The notes below the pieces were generated by a model, which did no database searches, was not told the DNA's origin, and worked only from the letters and a program-made list of their open reading frames with translations. A DNA stretch of 64,000 nucleotides from Mikania micrantha (lineage: Eukaryota; Streptophyta; Magnoliopsida; Asterales; Asteraceae). The position numbers and the translations under genes were made by a program. Positions 26,190-38,009 of the stretch are shown here, in pieces. Within the stretch, counting starts at the first letter, position 1. Each line of letters opens with the position of its first letter. The DNA is taken from NCBI GenBank assembly GCA_009363875.1, contig CM018690.1, positions 14,229,971-14,293,970 of the forward strand, given 5' to 3'.

Positions 26190-26450
26190 CCATGAGTATG
26201 AGCCATTCGGCCGAATGAGTCGGGAGAATGAGTCGGGAGAATGAGTCGGGAGAATGAGCTGGGAGAATGAGTGGGGACAATGAGTCGGGAGAATGAGCCA
26301 TTCGGGTGACTCATTCGGGCGAATGACTCATTCGGGAGACCCATTCGGGAGACCCATTCGGGAGACCCATTCGGGAGACTCATTCGGGTGACTGACTCAT
26401 TCGGGACTCATTCGGGTGAATGACTCATTCGGGTGAAAACTCATTAGCAT
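26190..26450 (+). repeat. Minisatellite in LTR D (gggagaatgagtc / attcgggagaccc)
   Basis: Tandem 12-14-base units: 'gagtcgggagaat' about six times (26215-26290), then 'cattcgggagacc' four or five times (26325-26385), then 'tcattcgggtgaatgac' variants. The minus-strand frame through it is an artefact of the repeat. Confidence 0.9.
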
Positions 26451-28701
26451 GAGCCATTCTTAAGAAAATCACAAGAATGAGTCATTTTCACTATACCAAC
26501 TCAGTTAACAACTCAGATTTCAAAAAGAACAATCAAATAAGGGATCATAACTCAAATAATGTTTAATCAAACACAGGACTGTGAATACAACATCAATACG
26601 ACAACAGTGAGCGCGTGCATTCTTGAGTCTTAGTCAACCACTACAACAACAAGGTGAGTTCATACGCCCCTTTTCTAATCTTAACTGATTTTAAACTCTC
26701 GGGGCTGAGAAACATGCTTAACTTTTATTTAAAAGTTTTATGTTTAACATATTGCTTACACTTTGATTAGATAATATTAATTGAATTATTATTATTTATC
26801 ATTGTATGCATGCTTGTATGATCATGATATGACAGAGATAACTAAGATGAATATGATAATATAATTTCATTACTCATCAACACAATAGAATAACTTAGTT
26901 GTAAGATTATATCTCACAACACTTAGTTATTATTACAAGAACAAACATTGGGATGAACCTAGATGAACATGATGGCAAGAAACAAAACACAAGAATGATA
27001 TAAAGATAACACATCTTCTTAACATCATTCAACATTAGAGTTAATTAAGTGTAATAAGACAAGTGCTTATAACATTTAGTTTACAACTCAACACATATTA
27101 CAAGAGAACATGGAACATGAATCATCCACCACCCTAGTTCTTACCACAGCTTAGTGACAACATGGTGACTTTATGGAATAACAAGGAATGATAATCATGA
27201 TAATGTAACTTCATGATAACAACATCATTCACACAATAATTAACATAACGTAATAAGACAAGTTCTTATTCAACTTTGTTAATAACAAGGAGAACATATA
27301 ACATTGAGAACAATATCACTGATGAACACGCAATACAATTGATTACTATGGAACTGTCTGCATTATATCATTTCAATCATGTGCCATGCAGTTATGTTGA
27401 TCACTGTAAGCCCCTTATAAATCGCTGACCAGTTAGTTTGACGTGACTAAACCGACGATAGCATAGTGGTACCATAGGTCTGTCAAACCTCTAGCTTGTA
27501 GGGCCAGTATGTTGATCGTATTTATCATTTGGCCGGTAACGTATGACCAGTGACAGGGCGACATCAGTCAGGGTCTGGAAAGCGACACATGGTGATATTA
27601 ATCTGCAGTGAAATTGTAATTAATCCCGCGGGATCCTATTGACTAGTAGGTTGAGAAATTGATCTTCTCTCATGTTCCACTACTAGTAATAGCTTTCGTT
27701 GAGGCCTATGGAAAAACAAGGTGGTAGAGGTAAATCGGATGCATTGTACTCTGATTATGTAAGGATTACAATGGATTCCTTTTAGGCTCTATCCACTTCA
27801 AGTGAAAACAAATGACAAGTGGTTAACCTACACTCTTAATATCTAAAAGTGATTGACAGTTAACCCCTCAAGTAATAGAATAATACAAGGATCTGATTAT
27901 ATTAATCTAATTTCCTTAATACAATGAGGGTGTATCAATACTTCGGTTTGATAACTAAACCCCTCTAAATCTATTATTCTACATATGATAAACAGATGGA
28001 TACATATCGAACAAGTTAAACATACGGGAGATGAAAATGGATATTCATAGTTGTATTGCAAGTAGTGTGGAACTTGATTGAGTATGTGGTGGGATGGCGT
28101 CTGAGCTTGACCCTTTCGTATGCCCTATACTTAAGCATACTTGATTGGGAGAAATACTAATTGCACATATAACTAAGGAGAGACCATTGGGTGGAACAGG
28201 TGAATCAATAATTACAAGTATCAAACATGACATTGTGACTGTGTGTATGAACAATTCAAGGTTTTCAATATTCAAACTTATGAACTCACCAACCTAGTGT
28301 TGACTTTGTTTAAATGCATGTTTTCTCAAGTGACGAACATGTTTAGTCACCAGACATCAAGAACATAGCTAGTGGACTTTTAGAAGACCTAGCTACATTT
28401 TGTGTGATCATACTTTTGGAATGACAAAACCATGAATCATATTTTGTAGATCTTGTACAGTTACAAGATATAAACACATTAATTCTTTTGGGTAGATTTA
28501 CTTAGTTAAATTATGAACGATACATTGTAATTTAACTTTGTAATTCTAAATCATTGTCATGTTAGCATTTCTCAATTATATATCATGTGCTATGTAAACA
28601 ATCTGATCAATTCGATTATCAAAACGATATCGCGCCCCGGGAACCTTCCGCCCGACGGGAAAACTCGATCCGTTCCCGCCGGCTCGGGGTGTGACAATAG
28701 C

Positions 28702-29160
28702 AATCTCAAGGTTCATGGGATAGCCTAGTTTGCCAAGCCTATCAAAATAGCCTTGCAACCTCTCAACGTGAGCCATTACGTCTCCACCCGGTCTAAAACC
28801 CTTTTAGACCTCCTTAAGAATTTCAAATCGCCAAAACCTGTTTGGCAGGAAACTCTTCTTGATCTCCTCAATCATCTCATGAATGGAGAGATACATAAGC
28901 TAGTCCACAAATTCAGGAGACACTGAAGTTAATATGAGATATTTTATCTCACATTCGTGTCCAATGTGTTTCATCCTTTCAGATGTGGTGCAGCCTATAG
29001 GTTGTTTGGGAGTAATAGGGTTATCCAATGCATATAATATTCCTTCTTTTCTAAGGACATCTCTAAGGTGATGCATCCAAGTAGAAAAGTTATTCCCATT
29101 GAACTGATTTCGAAATAGATTTATCCTATGTGGTTTAGTAGCATCAATGAAAGATATCTA
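28702..29160 (-). pseudogene. Element B gag, N-terminal half
   Basis: Minus-strand reading gives a copia gag start region, 'INLFRNQFNGNNFSTWMHHL' followed by 'RDVLRKEGILYAL', where the aromatic W after a short loop is the family hallmark. After several stops it continues 'MAHVERLQGYFDRLGKLGYP', which runs up to the D insertion and is continued at 24840. The frame has several in-frame stops and at least one indel. A start codon is not identified. Confidence 0.8.
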
Positions 29161-30753
29161 TAAAATTCAAAAGAAAAGTTTTAGTATTTCATGCTTTATA
29201 TAATCCCAAATTAATTATGACTCATCAACAATATTAATTTAGAATTGTGAGATCCTGTTTATTTAATGAACAGTGAATTGGCTAAGCTCTCTATTTACTG
29301 TTCACAATAATACAGGAGGGTTACGATAACCAATTATGACAATCATAATCCTCAAGTTTTGGGGTTTGTTAGAACACTCATTTCTAACTTTGTACATTTA
29401 CCCCAACTGTGCCAACTTGACTCTTCAAGTATACGCCTTACGATTTTTGACTGAATGACCGGCCTACGTGTATTAGGAATCACGATCAATCCTTTTTCAA
29501 TAAAACCATAGACCTAGTGCAGGGTAAGCACTAACACTAGATGTTAGGTCAAATTGACGAAGTGTCTCAAATCTAAAATGGCTTTTAAATCAAAATGTTT
29601 ATCCTTTTCAAACATATATAAACCTATAGCAGGGTAAGCACTAACTCTAGGTTTACATATTTAGAATATAAACATCATGACCAGTGAGTCATTTAATTAC
29701 TTTAATTAATCGCTTTTATGTTTCAAAAACATTATGGACAACTAATTTTAAATGAGTATAGTTGTGCATTTCATAAAATCTCTATTTTATTTATTCGCTA
29801 TCTAATTGAAATCCCATTTCAATTTTGACCTAATTTGTTTTAATATCTTATTAAAACTAAATTGATCATGATCGCAAATTTGTTAGTTCAATCAATCGTA
29901 TTGATTTTATTGTTTTAGTTTAAAACTATTGAACAATTTGAAGCATGACACAAATCGTACAATCTCATATTAACAAAATCATATTTTGTTCATGATTTGC
30001 GATAGTTTGAAACTCCTTTCAACGCTTGACTCGATTAGTTTTAAATACCTTATTTAAACTAAGTCGGTAATTATCGCGAATCATTTTAAACTAACAAGTT
30101 CTAATTTTATAACTTGATTTAATAAAATAAAACACTTTTATTTTAAAAACCCTTTAAAGTAACTACAAAACTCCTTTTGTATTACTTATCGTTTTGTAAT
30201 GATTGTGAAAATTTTGTTTTTACTAGGTTTATATTTTCTAAATATTAAACAACCACAAACAAAAAAATGTGATTATGAAACGAGCCAAAGTCTCATTTGT
30301 TCGGTTTAGTTTGAGTCATCAAACACCAACCGAACAATTCTAGGGTTTACTATTCAACGCCTTGAATCTTGTCTCCCACTTGATCCAAGATCTCCATCTT
30401 CGATCTCCCCGATTGTCTCTATCTTCCGTCTTGTATTCATTGCTTGATTACATCTGTAAAATACAAATTGCATTACAAAAAATTGAAACCTGTTCTATTA
30501 CATCGGGTCCAAATACCCGCAGAAATACAAGATTTCAAATAAACCAACCAATCAAAGAAAACAAAAGATACAATCACATGGGTCGGATCCTAGGGCTCGA
30601 TTCACAACCATAATCACAATAACAATCACAATAACAATCACAATCACAATCATCACATTCACAGTTTCGATCTTTTTGTCAAACAAAAGTTTTGACAAAA
30701 CAAAAACAAACAAAGATCGATTTCTTAATTGCATTTAAACGTTTGTAAAAACC
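29161..30753 (-). other. Element B leader between primer site and gag
   Basis: About 1.6 kb of AT-rich sequence without a convincing frame, unusually long for a copia leader. It includes the (caataa)-type repeat at 30608-30655. The phrase 'cagggtaagcactaac' occurs twice, at about 29519 and 29629. Confidence 0.5.
30608..30655. repeat. (CAATAA/CAATCA)n microsatellite
   Basis: Imperfect hexamer array: 'cacaataacaatcacaataa' and continuing variants. Confidence 0.9.
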
Positions 30754-30765
30754 GCTCTGATGCCA
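30754..30765 (-). promoter_or_regulatory. Primer binding site of element B
   Basis: The minus strand reads TGGCATCAGAGC just inside the 5' LTR. It differs by one base from TGGTATCAGAGC, the common copia site complementary to initiator tRNA-Met. It fixes the element's direction. Confidence 0.85.
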
Positions 30766-30766
30766 C

Positions 30767-31859
30767 TCTTGGGAATTCTAGGTTACTTTTAATTTAATCA
30801 GTTTCAATTAATCGCATTAATTGACAAGATCAGTTTTCACAAAATCGGATTAAACTATCAGATCAGATCTGACACAGCGGAAGCTTTTAAATTTTATAAC
30901 CTTTCGATTCGCAATCGAATCAATTCCCAAATCAGGATCCAGTTACAAATCGTTTAAAAAACAATTAAATTAAATAACACAACCATAGGAGGTTTTAGAA
31001 ATCGACCTTTACGAAGCGGTTCCAAAAACACACGATGGATCGGCAACGGTCTCGCTAGTTGACACAATACGATCACCCGATTCCTGATTTCGTCTTACGA
31101 ATCACCAGAAACAACCAAAACTGGTTTTGGCTAGGTTTGGCTCGAATAGCACCATTCACGGCTTGATGGTTCAACCCACGGCTCGGTTCGGCTCGACGGT
31201 GCAACCCACGGTTCACCACGACTTGATGCGGCTAGTGGCTAGTTGACCAAAACACCACCAATTATGGTGGTGATGTGCGACGGCAATGGGCAGCCCCAAA
31301 AGGGTGTGTGACGGCCAAGGGGGAGGAGAAGAAGGAGAATTAGGGTTTTCAAGTGTGTTTGTAATTGTGGTGATTTGAACTATAAGTAGTCAAATGTGAT
31401 CCACAATTTTAGGATCTAGGATTACCAATTCAAAATTGGTTTCCCACCCTTTTATTTAATTCAAATTAAAACCCTTTTAATTTGATTAAACACCTTTTAG
31501 TAATTAAACCATTTAATTACTACAATCTCCATTTAACTAATTAACAATTAATCAGTTAATATCCATTAAATAGTTAATGTTTAATTGATTTAAACATTAC
31601 TTATTTAATCAATTCTCCTTTTATTAATTAACAGTTAAATAATAAATAACCCTTTAATAAAGTTCAAAACTTTATTCGTCTAATGAATTAATTATCTCAA
31701 TAATTAATTCCCACCGATTATTAATTCATAAATAATAAAATCACCAAATCCTTAAAACCGATAGTTCGTGATCGTATATTATGTTTAACAATTAAACATT
31801 AATTCGTTGCCTTCCAAAGTGTAACTCTTTATCGTTAATCGGACATCCAATATCCAGCA
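30767..31859 (-). mobile_element. 5' LTR of element B
   Basis: 1093 bases, homologous over its whole length to 12469-13592, with a 31-base deletion near 31829. Its inner edge reads TCTTGGG instead of TGTTGGG. Confidence 0.92.
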
Positions 31860-32305
31860 AACAACACAGAAGATTTGTCAGAACTACAGAGATATTAAGG
31901 ATTTAATGCCTTTTGTAGTGTAGGCATTTATTGTAAAAGTCAATGGAGTCTTATGTATTAATTGTAATTAATATGGCTTGGCATGTCAAGACCATAACAG
32001 ATACTAGTTTTAGTATTAGTTTGTTTCTAGTATTTTGTCCAGCCTTGTATCCCTACGAGGATACAATTGTAGGTTTTAGTATATAACCCTTCATCTATAA
32101 CTTAGTCAACGAGTGCTTGTGCTTGAGCAAAAACTTGTAAACTCAACAGTTGAATGCAATATACTTTAACCTTGAATTTATAACTGCTTTCTGTATTTGT
32201 TTCAATCTGTTTTTGCAAATCAAGTTGATAGAATTTCCGCATCTATCAACTTTGTAGAAGATACCTTGTGAAAGTGTTGTGTAAGTTACATAACCCGATC
32301 CAAAA
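31860..32305 (+). mobile_element. 5' LTR of copia A, downstream part
   Basis: Continues the LTR interrupted at 12468. From about 32042 it matches the 3' LTR remnant at 39541-39808 almost base for base ('ccagccttgtatcc', 'gagtgcttgtgcttgagc', 'cataacccgatccaa'). A TATATAA box lies at 32080-32086. The last dinucleotide is AA where the other copy has CA. Confidence 0.9.
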
Positions 32306-32307
32306 TG

Positions 32308-32319
32308 TGGTATCAGAGC
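32308..32319 (+). promoter_or_regulatory. Primer binding site of copia A
   Basis: TGGTATCAGAGC, an exact match to the usual plant copia site complementary to initiator tRNA-Met, two bases after the LTR. Confidence 0.92.
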
Positions 32320-32404
32320 TCCGACTCTCTAATAGTAACTAACCATTCTTAAGTTACCAGTTGTTATCTTCTACTGTTTTTGTTCAAAATATTTCTTTGA
32401 TAAA

Positions 32405-33601
32405 ATGACTACAATGAACAAGCACGACACAGAAAATGGCACACTCAAATAACATCCTATGTTTACACCAGATGATTATGATACCTGGAAAGTTAGAATG
32501 GAGGGGTTTATCAGGAATCAAGACTTCAAGCTCTGGAAGTCAGTTCTTGAGGGACCCTTCATTCCGACCGTTGCTACTGCATGCACTGGTAGAGCTTCGG
32601 TGCCAAAAGACCCATCTTTGTACTCAGATGAGGATTACAAAAAGATGGAGGTGGACTCTAAGGCACTGTGGTTGATTCAGATGGCAATCCTAAACTCTAT
32701 CATACATGCATTCAAGAAATGCAAGTCTGCCAAAGAACTGTGGAACTCTTTGCAACAGATGTATGAAGGGTCAGAGGATGTGAAGGAGTATAAGAAGGAC
32801 ATGCTGAAGCAAAAGTTTGAGAACATTTTCCAAGAGAACAACGAGAAGATGGCTTCTCAGTATTTGAGGTATGTTCAATTAGTTGATGAGTTGACTGCTG
32901 CAGGAGTGAAGATGGAGAATCAAGATGTCATCCAAAAGTTTCTAAGATCACTTCCACATGCCTGGAATATCTATTTTGTTGCTATTCGTGAAACAGAAAA
33001 TTTTAGAACCCTGAAGCTGGGAGAGTTATTTGGTATACTTAGTGCATACCAAATGGAGATTGATGCCCAAGAACCTAAACCTACCTATGTTCCCTCAGGT
33101 TCAACTGCTTTGTATGACCCTATCCACAATCCTCCATTTCAAAACTATCTGCCCATCTACCATTCAAACTCCACATACATCATCACCTTCCTAGAAACAC
33201 CAACTCCATCAACCTCCCATTCAAACCCATTTGCAAGCTCAACTCCATTGCTCACCTCAAGCCAAGGAGAATTCATGGCCGAAGAAACAAATTATTTTCA
33301 TTTGTGTCAGGAGGATCTAGATGGAATCCCTGCTGATGACCTTGAAGAAATGGACATCAACTACCAGATGGCCATGATTTCATACAGAGCAAAGAAGTTC
33401 TATCAAAGAACTGGAAGACAATTCAGGAAGCATAACATGAAAACTGGGTTTGGTCTAGACAAGTCTAAACTCAAATGCTTTAACTGTCAACAGCTGGGGC
33501 ACTTTGCAAGAGAGTATAAATCTCAAGGTTCTCAACCATCAACTTCTGGTCAGTCAAACCACAAAGCACCAAGCTCCTCCAACAGTGCAAACATTGCATA
33601 A
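32405..33601 (+). pseudogene. Copia A gag
   Basis: Encodes the capsid-like Gag of element A. The likely original start is ATG 32405, but codon 16 is a TAA stop (32450), and an in-frame ATG at 32459 opens the remaining 380 codons. The N-terminal part has the plant copia gag look ('YDTWKVRMEGFIRNQDF'), followed by a helical UBN2-type region. Near residues 340-353 is a zinc knuckle, CFNCQQLGHFAREY, whose final Cys of the CCHC set is replaced by Tyr. A TAA at 33599 cuts the frame, and the same frame continues beyond it. So it has two nonsense changes plus a damaged knuckle. Confidence 0.88.
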
Positions 33602-35133
33602 CAGCACGACTTTTCAGACTGGAGCTTTCAAGCTGAGGAAGCATCCACCTCAAACAATGCCTTGATGGCCAATGACTCCACTTCTTCATTCAAGGTAACT
33701 GATGACATATGTACCCCTGAATGCTTAGAAAAATTAAATGCTTACAAACGTTTTAATGCTCAATTCTGTGATGAGCTTGAGTCAATACAAGTTGTTAAGG
33801 AAAATTTCTTTGAAGCTGAAAGAAATTACAAAGAAAATATTGAGGAGTTAGAAAAGACTATCTCCATTTTAAAACATGAAGACACTAATAAGCAGTGTCA
33901 AATAAAAAATCTTTTAGAAAGATTAACAACTGCCAAAACTGAACTTGTATTGGCTGAGGCTTACAAAGACAAGTTTCTCAATCAAGGTGAGAAGTTTGAG
34001 AAACTTCTCAAAATGACTGAGATAGCTGGTTAAGAAGAAGGACACTGGGGTGGGTTACAACAAAATGGATCCTCCATCTGCCTATACTCCAATGGTGGAG
34101 GTTCGATGCAAACCAGAAGTTAGCCTTGTGTATGATGAAATTTTTGATATACACAAAATTCAACAAGAAAATGATTTGCCTGAATTTAGCACTGCTCAAT
34201 AAACTTATTCATCTGAAGATGACTCTCCTGAAAATTTTGAAAAACAAAAATCTGGTACTAAACAAAAGAAAAGAAACAAGAAAACCATACCATCTTTTGT
34301 GAAGGCTAAATACGTACAAACCTGGAGTACATCTTCAAATGACTATGTCACTTGTCCATCTGAAAAATCCCATTGGGCTAAATCAAAAGATAGAAAAGCC
34401 AGTGTATCCAAGGTTCAGGAAAACCATCCAAACAAAAGTCCGGTTGGAACTCCCAAGTCAGAAAAATCAGGTTTTGTGAAGCATAGCTCAGCTTCCTCCA
34501 AAAGAGAGAAGCTTCAGAAATCATTCAATATTCAGACTGTGTGTCTGATGTGTGGGGATACAAGTCATTTTGCTACTAATTGCTTCTTCAATCCTAGAAG
34601 CAGAACACTTTCAAGACCAATAATAAGAAAAAACAGCTGGAAGTCGTGGAGCAAATCATCTTTTTCTTCGGAAGAAAAATCTGCTTTCAAAAGAAAATGA
34701 TCAGTCAAGCAGCACAAGAAGCCGTCGGAAGCAGGCACTTCTGACAAAATGAAGAGAAAGAACATGAAGTCTTCCGAAGCAAAAGGAACATCGGAAGCAC
34801 ATGTTAAAAGTGCTTCCGACAACACTCGTACGTCTCACCACTTCGGAAGAAGAAAGCCAGAAGAAAAATCACATCTCAAGACAAAAAAAAACCATCAGAA
34901 GTGAAGGCAAAAGTTTCTTCCGATGGCAGTCAGAGAAAGAAAATCCTCCAGCAGTTCCAAAAGTCAAGAAAGTCTGGAAGAAGAAGGAAACATCTGAACC
35001 AACAGTTCAACCAACTGTTCCACCAGCAAGCTCATCATCTGTTCCAACAAAGATGATTTCAAAGAAATTTTCGTATAATGATGCAAATGGAAAAGCCAAG
35101 ACCACTTGGGCTTGGGTTCCCATCAGAAACTAA
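33602..35133 (+). pseudogene. Copia A gag-to-protease linker with second zinc knuckle
   Basis: Continues in the gag frame after the stop at 33599. First comes a charged, probably coiled-coil stretch (33665-34030: E/K/L-rich, 'NYKENIEELEKTISILK'). A frameshift near 34030 and further stops follow. The frame 34299-34700 holds a second CCHC knuckle, CLMCGDTSHFATNC (about 34541-34582). The part after it is Lys/Ser/Glu-rich and is encoded by DNA full of cttcngaag dyads. Two separated knuckles with a long linker resemble SIRE-type elements. Confidence 0.75.
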
Positions 35134-35148
35134 CTCACTTCTAATCAT

Positions 35149-35394
35149 GTGCAAGGACAACAAGACTCAAAAGGCAACTTGTGGATTGTTGACAGTGGCT
35201 GCTCCCGGCACATGACAGGCTACAAGACCCACCTACACAAATATGAACCATTCTTTAGAGGGTCTGTTGCATTTGGAAGTGATCCAGTGGGTGGATATAT
35301 CACAGATAGAGGCACTATATCAAATGGTAAGGTAAGCTTTGAGAATGTGCATTATGTGAAAGAATTGAACTATAATTTGCTGAGTGTATCATAG
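35149..35394 (+). pseudogene. Copia A aspartic protease domain
   Basis: The frame contains 'LWIVDSGCSRHMTG', the copia protease active site (Asp-Ser-Gly), and ends '…VHYVKELNYNLLSVS', the usual junction to the gag-pre-integrase region. A TAG at 35392-35394 replaces the next codon. The domain would process the Gag-Pol polyprotein. It is about 80 residues, the expected size. Confidence 0.88.
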
Positions 35395-36526
35395 GTGTGT
35401 GACCAGAAGCATAACATGTTGTTCACTGAGCATGAATGTATTGCCCTAAAACCAAGATTTGTTGTTCCAAATGACCAAATTCTGCTCAGAGCTCCCAGAA
35501 AGAACAACATGTGTATGCTGGATATGAGCACAGCCTCACCACTCAGCAATATAAATTGCTTTATCTCAAAAGCTTCACTTGATGAATCATCTCTTTGGCA
35601 TAGGAGACTTTTTCATGTAAACCTGAAAAACATGAATAAACTTGTCAAAAATAACTTAGTTACAGGTTTACCAACAAAAGAATTCATCTGTGTTAATAAA
35701 TGTGTTGCCTGCCTAAAAGGGAAGAAACACAAATCATCTCATCATGCCAAAGAGATAAATTCAATAACAACAATCCTACATTTGCTATACATGGACTTGT
35801 TTGGCCCTACAAGTGTGAAAAGTCTAGGTAGAAAGTCCTACTGCTTGGTGGTCACTGATGACTTTTCAAGATATACATGGGTATTCTTTCTGAGTACCAA
35901 GGATGAACTGTTGAGATCTTGAAGTCATTCATTCTGAGGGTTGAGAATGAAAGTGACCATCATGTAAAAATCATAAGGTCTGATTAACGAACAGAATTCA
36001 AAAACCATATTTTAAACTCCTTTTGTGAATCTAAGGGTATTAAAGACAATTCAGTGCTCCTAGGACTCCACAACAAAATAGTGTTGCTGAGAGAAGGAAT
36101 AGGACACTGATTGAGGCTGCCAGGACCATGTTATTTGATGCCAAGCTTCCAATAACCTTTTGGGCAGAAGCAATCAACACCGCCTGTTATGTCTAAAAAA
36201 GAATATTGGTAGTTAAATCACATGGTATGACTCCTTATGAAATTTGGCATAAGAGAAAACCATTTATTGGGTTTCTTAAACCATTTGGATGTCAATGCAC
36301 TATTTTGAATACCAAAGATCATCTAGCAAAGTTTGCTGAGAAATAAGCAGATGGCTACATTGTTGGGTACTCTTCACAGGCTAAGGCATATAGAGTATAC
36401 ATCAATGATTCCAGGATTATTGAAGAGTCTGCAAATGTTCAGTCTAATGAACATACTATCAATAAACCTAGAATAGGCCCTGATTGGCTCTTTGATCTTG
36501 AGAAATTCATATATGCATTTAATATT
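35395..36526 (+). pseudogene. Copia A integrase
   Basis: The N-terminal zinc-binding region is present (HRRLFH … CVACLKGKKH, an HHCC pattern), then the catalytic core. The first Asp lies in MDLFGP. After a frameshift near 35910 the second Asp (IRSD, 35982-35984) is followed directly by TAA. The catalytic Glu lies in '[12 protein letters not shown]', after another shift near 36050. Further stops occur near 36195 and 36343. The downstream part 'TPYEIWHKRKP' is typical of copia integrases. The enzyme would join element cDNA to the chromosome but is broken in at least four places. Confidence 0.85.
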
Positions 36527-38009
36527 TTGAAAGAGTATGTTCCAGAACTGTACACAACTACCTTGGACTCCACTCAGCACACAAGAGAAGAAGATTTTCG
36601 TGTTGAACTACCAATAGCTTCAAGACAAACCTTGGCAGAATCCACTTCAACACATCAAGCAATCTCACAGTCTGACACAACCAACACCTCTCGGGATGTT
36701 CCTCTATGTGACTCTACTTCTGCTCCACAAAGTCAAGAAGAGGTTGAGAGCCCTTCGATCGAAGCAAACACTCTGGGCGCTTCACTTCCCAGAGAAAATA
36801 AACCAACAACAATACAACATCAGAGACTCCAAGCAACTTGGATTTAAGTTCCCAGCTGGATGTGATTCCAAGGACCCGCATTCATAACACTCTCCCAGCT
36901 GAGAATATCATTGGCAGTGTTAAGGATGGAGTAAGAACAAGGAGTTCCATGCATGAAGCAAACATTTGTTTGTTTTCTTTCTTTCCATCCCAAATCGAAC
37001 CAAAGAAAGTTGCTGAGGCCTTGAAAGACAGTAGCTGGGTAGAAGCAATGCAAGAGGAACTCCTACAGTTTGAAAGGCAAGGAGTATGGAAAATATGCCC
37101 TTTACCTCAGGGAAAATATGCAATTGGCACCAAATGGGTTTTTAGAAATAAAAGGATGACAAAGGCGCTGTCATCAAAAACAAGGCAATGCTAGTTGTAC
37201 AAGGGTACACACAGGAAGAAGGGATTGACTATGATGATGTTTTTGCTCCAGTTGCAAGGATTGAGGCAATCAGAATATTTCTAGCATTTGCAGCTGTCAA
37301 AGACTTCAAGGTATTTCAAATGGATGTCAAAAGTGCCTTCCTATATGACAAAATCGATGAAGAAGTATATGTTTGTCAACCACCTAGATTTGAGGATCCT
37401 AATTTTACTAACCATGTATGCAAGCTTGATAAAGCTCTATATGGGATGCATCAGGCTCCTAGAAAATGGTATGAAACTTTGTCCTCCTTTCTGTTGTCAA
37501 ACAACTTTAAAAGAGGGACAATTGACAAGACTCTGTTTTTCAAGAAATCTAGTCAACATATTATGCTTGTCCAGATATATGTTGATGATATTATCTTTGG
37601 TTCCACTGATGAATCTCTCTGCAAGGATTTTGAAGCACTAATGAAGTCAAAATTTGAAATGTGTTCAATGGGAGAACTCACTTTCTTTCTTGGACTACAA
37701 GTAAAGCAAACTCCTACAGGGATTTTTGTTAATCAATCAAAGTATGTCAAGGATATCCTTGAAATGTTTCACTTCACTGACTGCAAAGCTCTAGGCACCC
37801 TAATGTCCAAAACAACTTTCTTAGGGCTTGATCTTGAGGGGGAGGATGTTGATCAGCACCAGTATAGAGCAATGATCGGCTCTTTGATGTATCTAACAAC
37901 AAGCAGGCCTGACATCATGTTTGCAACTTGCTTGTGTGCAAGATTTCAGAAAAATCCCAAAAGTTCACACATGCTGGCTGTAAAAAGAATCTTCAGATGC
38001 CTCAAATGA
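36527..38009 (+). pseudogene. Copia A reverse transcriptase
   Basis: A Ser/Thr-rich linker (36527-36840) precedes the RT (RVT_2 type). The RT starts 'SWVEAMQEELLQFERQGVW' and 'GTKWVFRNK'. A one-base shift lies near 37160-37190. The long frame 37188-38009 carries 'GYTQEEGIDYDDVFAPVARI', 'MDVKSAFLYDKIDEEVYV', 'KALYGMHQAPRKWYE' and the catalytic YVDD at 37578-37589. It ends at a TGA after 'RIFRCLK' (38007-38009). The palm is intact, so this is the best-preserved part of A. Confidence 0.92.

Larger units (their letters stand above)
24841..28696 (+). mobile_element. Solo LTR D (3.86 kb) inside element B gag
   Basis: It begins TGTGACATCCAGTACC and ends GGCTCGGGGTGTGACA. Identical flanks ATAGC lie at 24836-24840 and 28697-28701. 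No internal coding region, primer site or second LTR is present, so this is a solo LTR left by recombination. A TATA box at 25771 sets its direction. The last ~430 bases match positions 1-452. Superfamily not provable from the LTR alone; large LTRs ending GGGGTGTGACA are familiar to me from plant Ty3/gypsy elements. Confidence 0.93.
12469..31859 (-). mobile_element. Copia-type retrotransposon B, nested in the LTR of A
   Basis: Two LTRs (12469-13592 and 30767-31859) share the same orientation and nearly the same sequence. A minus-strand primer site (30754-30765) sits inside the right LTR, so the right LTR is the 5' one. A copia-type gag on the minus strand follows, and a polypurine tract sits next to the left LTR. 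Flanks are AGCAG on the left and AACAA on the right. Both differences are G-to-A changes at positions whose opposite-strand C is in CHG context, so a decayed duplication is plausible. CACTA C and solo LTR D interrupt the interior. I found no recognisable pol. Confidence 0.88.

Noticed and set aside
26105..26383. Minus-strand frame with NGSPEWVSRMG-type repeats
   Set aside because: Artefact of the minisatellite in LTR D.
26190..26450. CRISPR-like array
   Set aside because: Units are contiguous without unique spacers, in a plant LTR.
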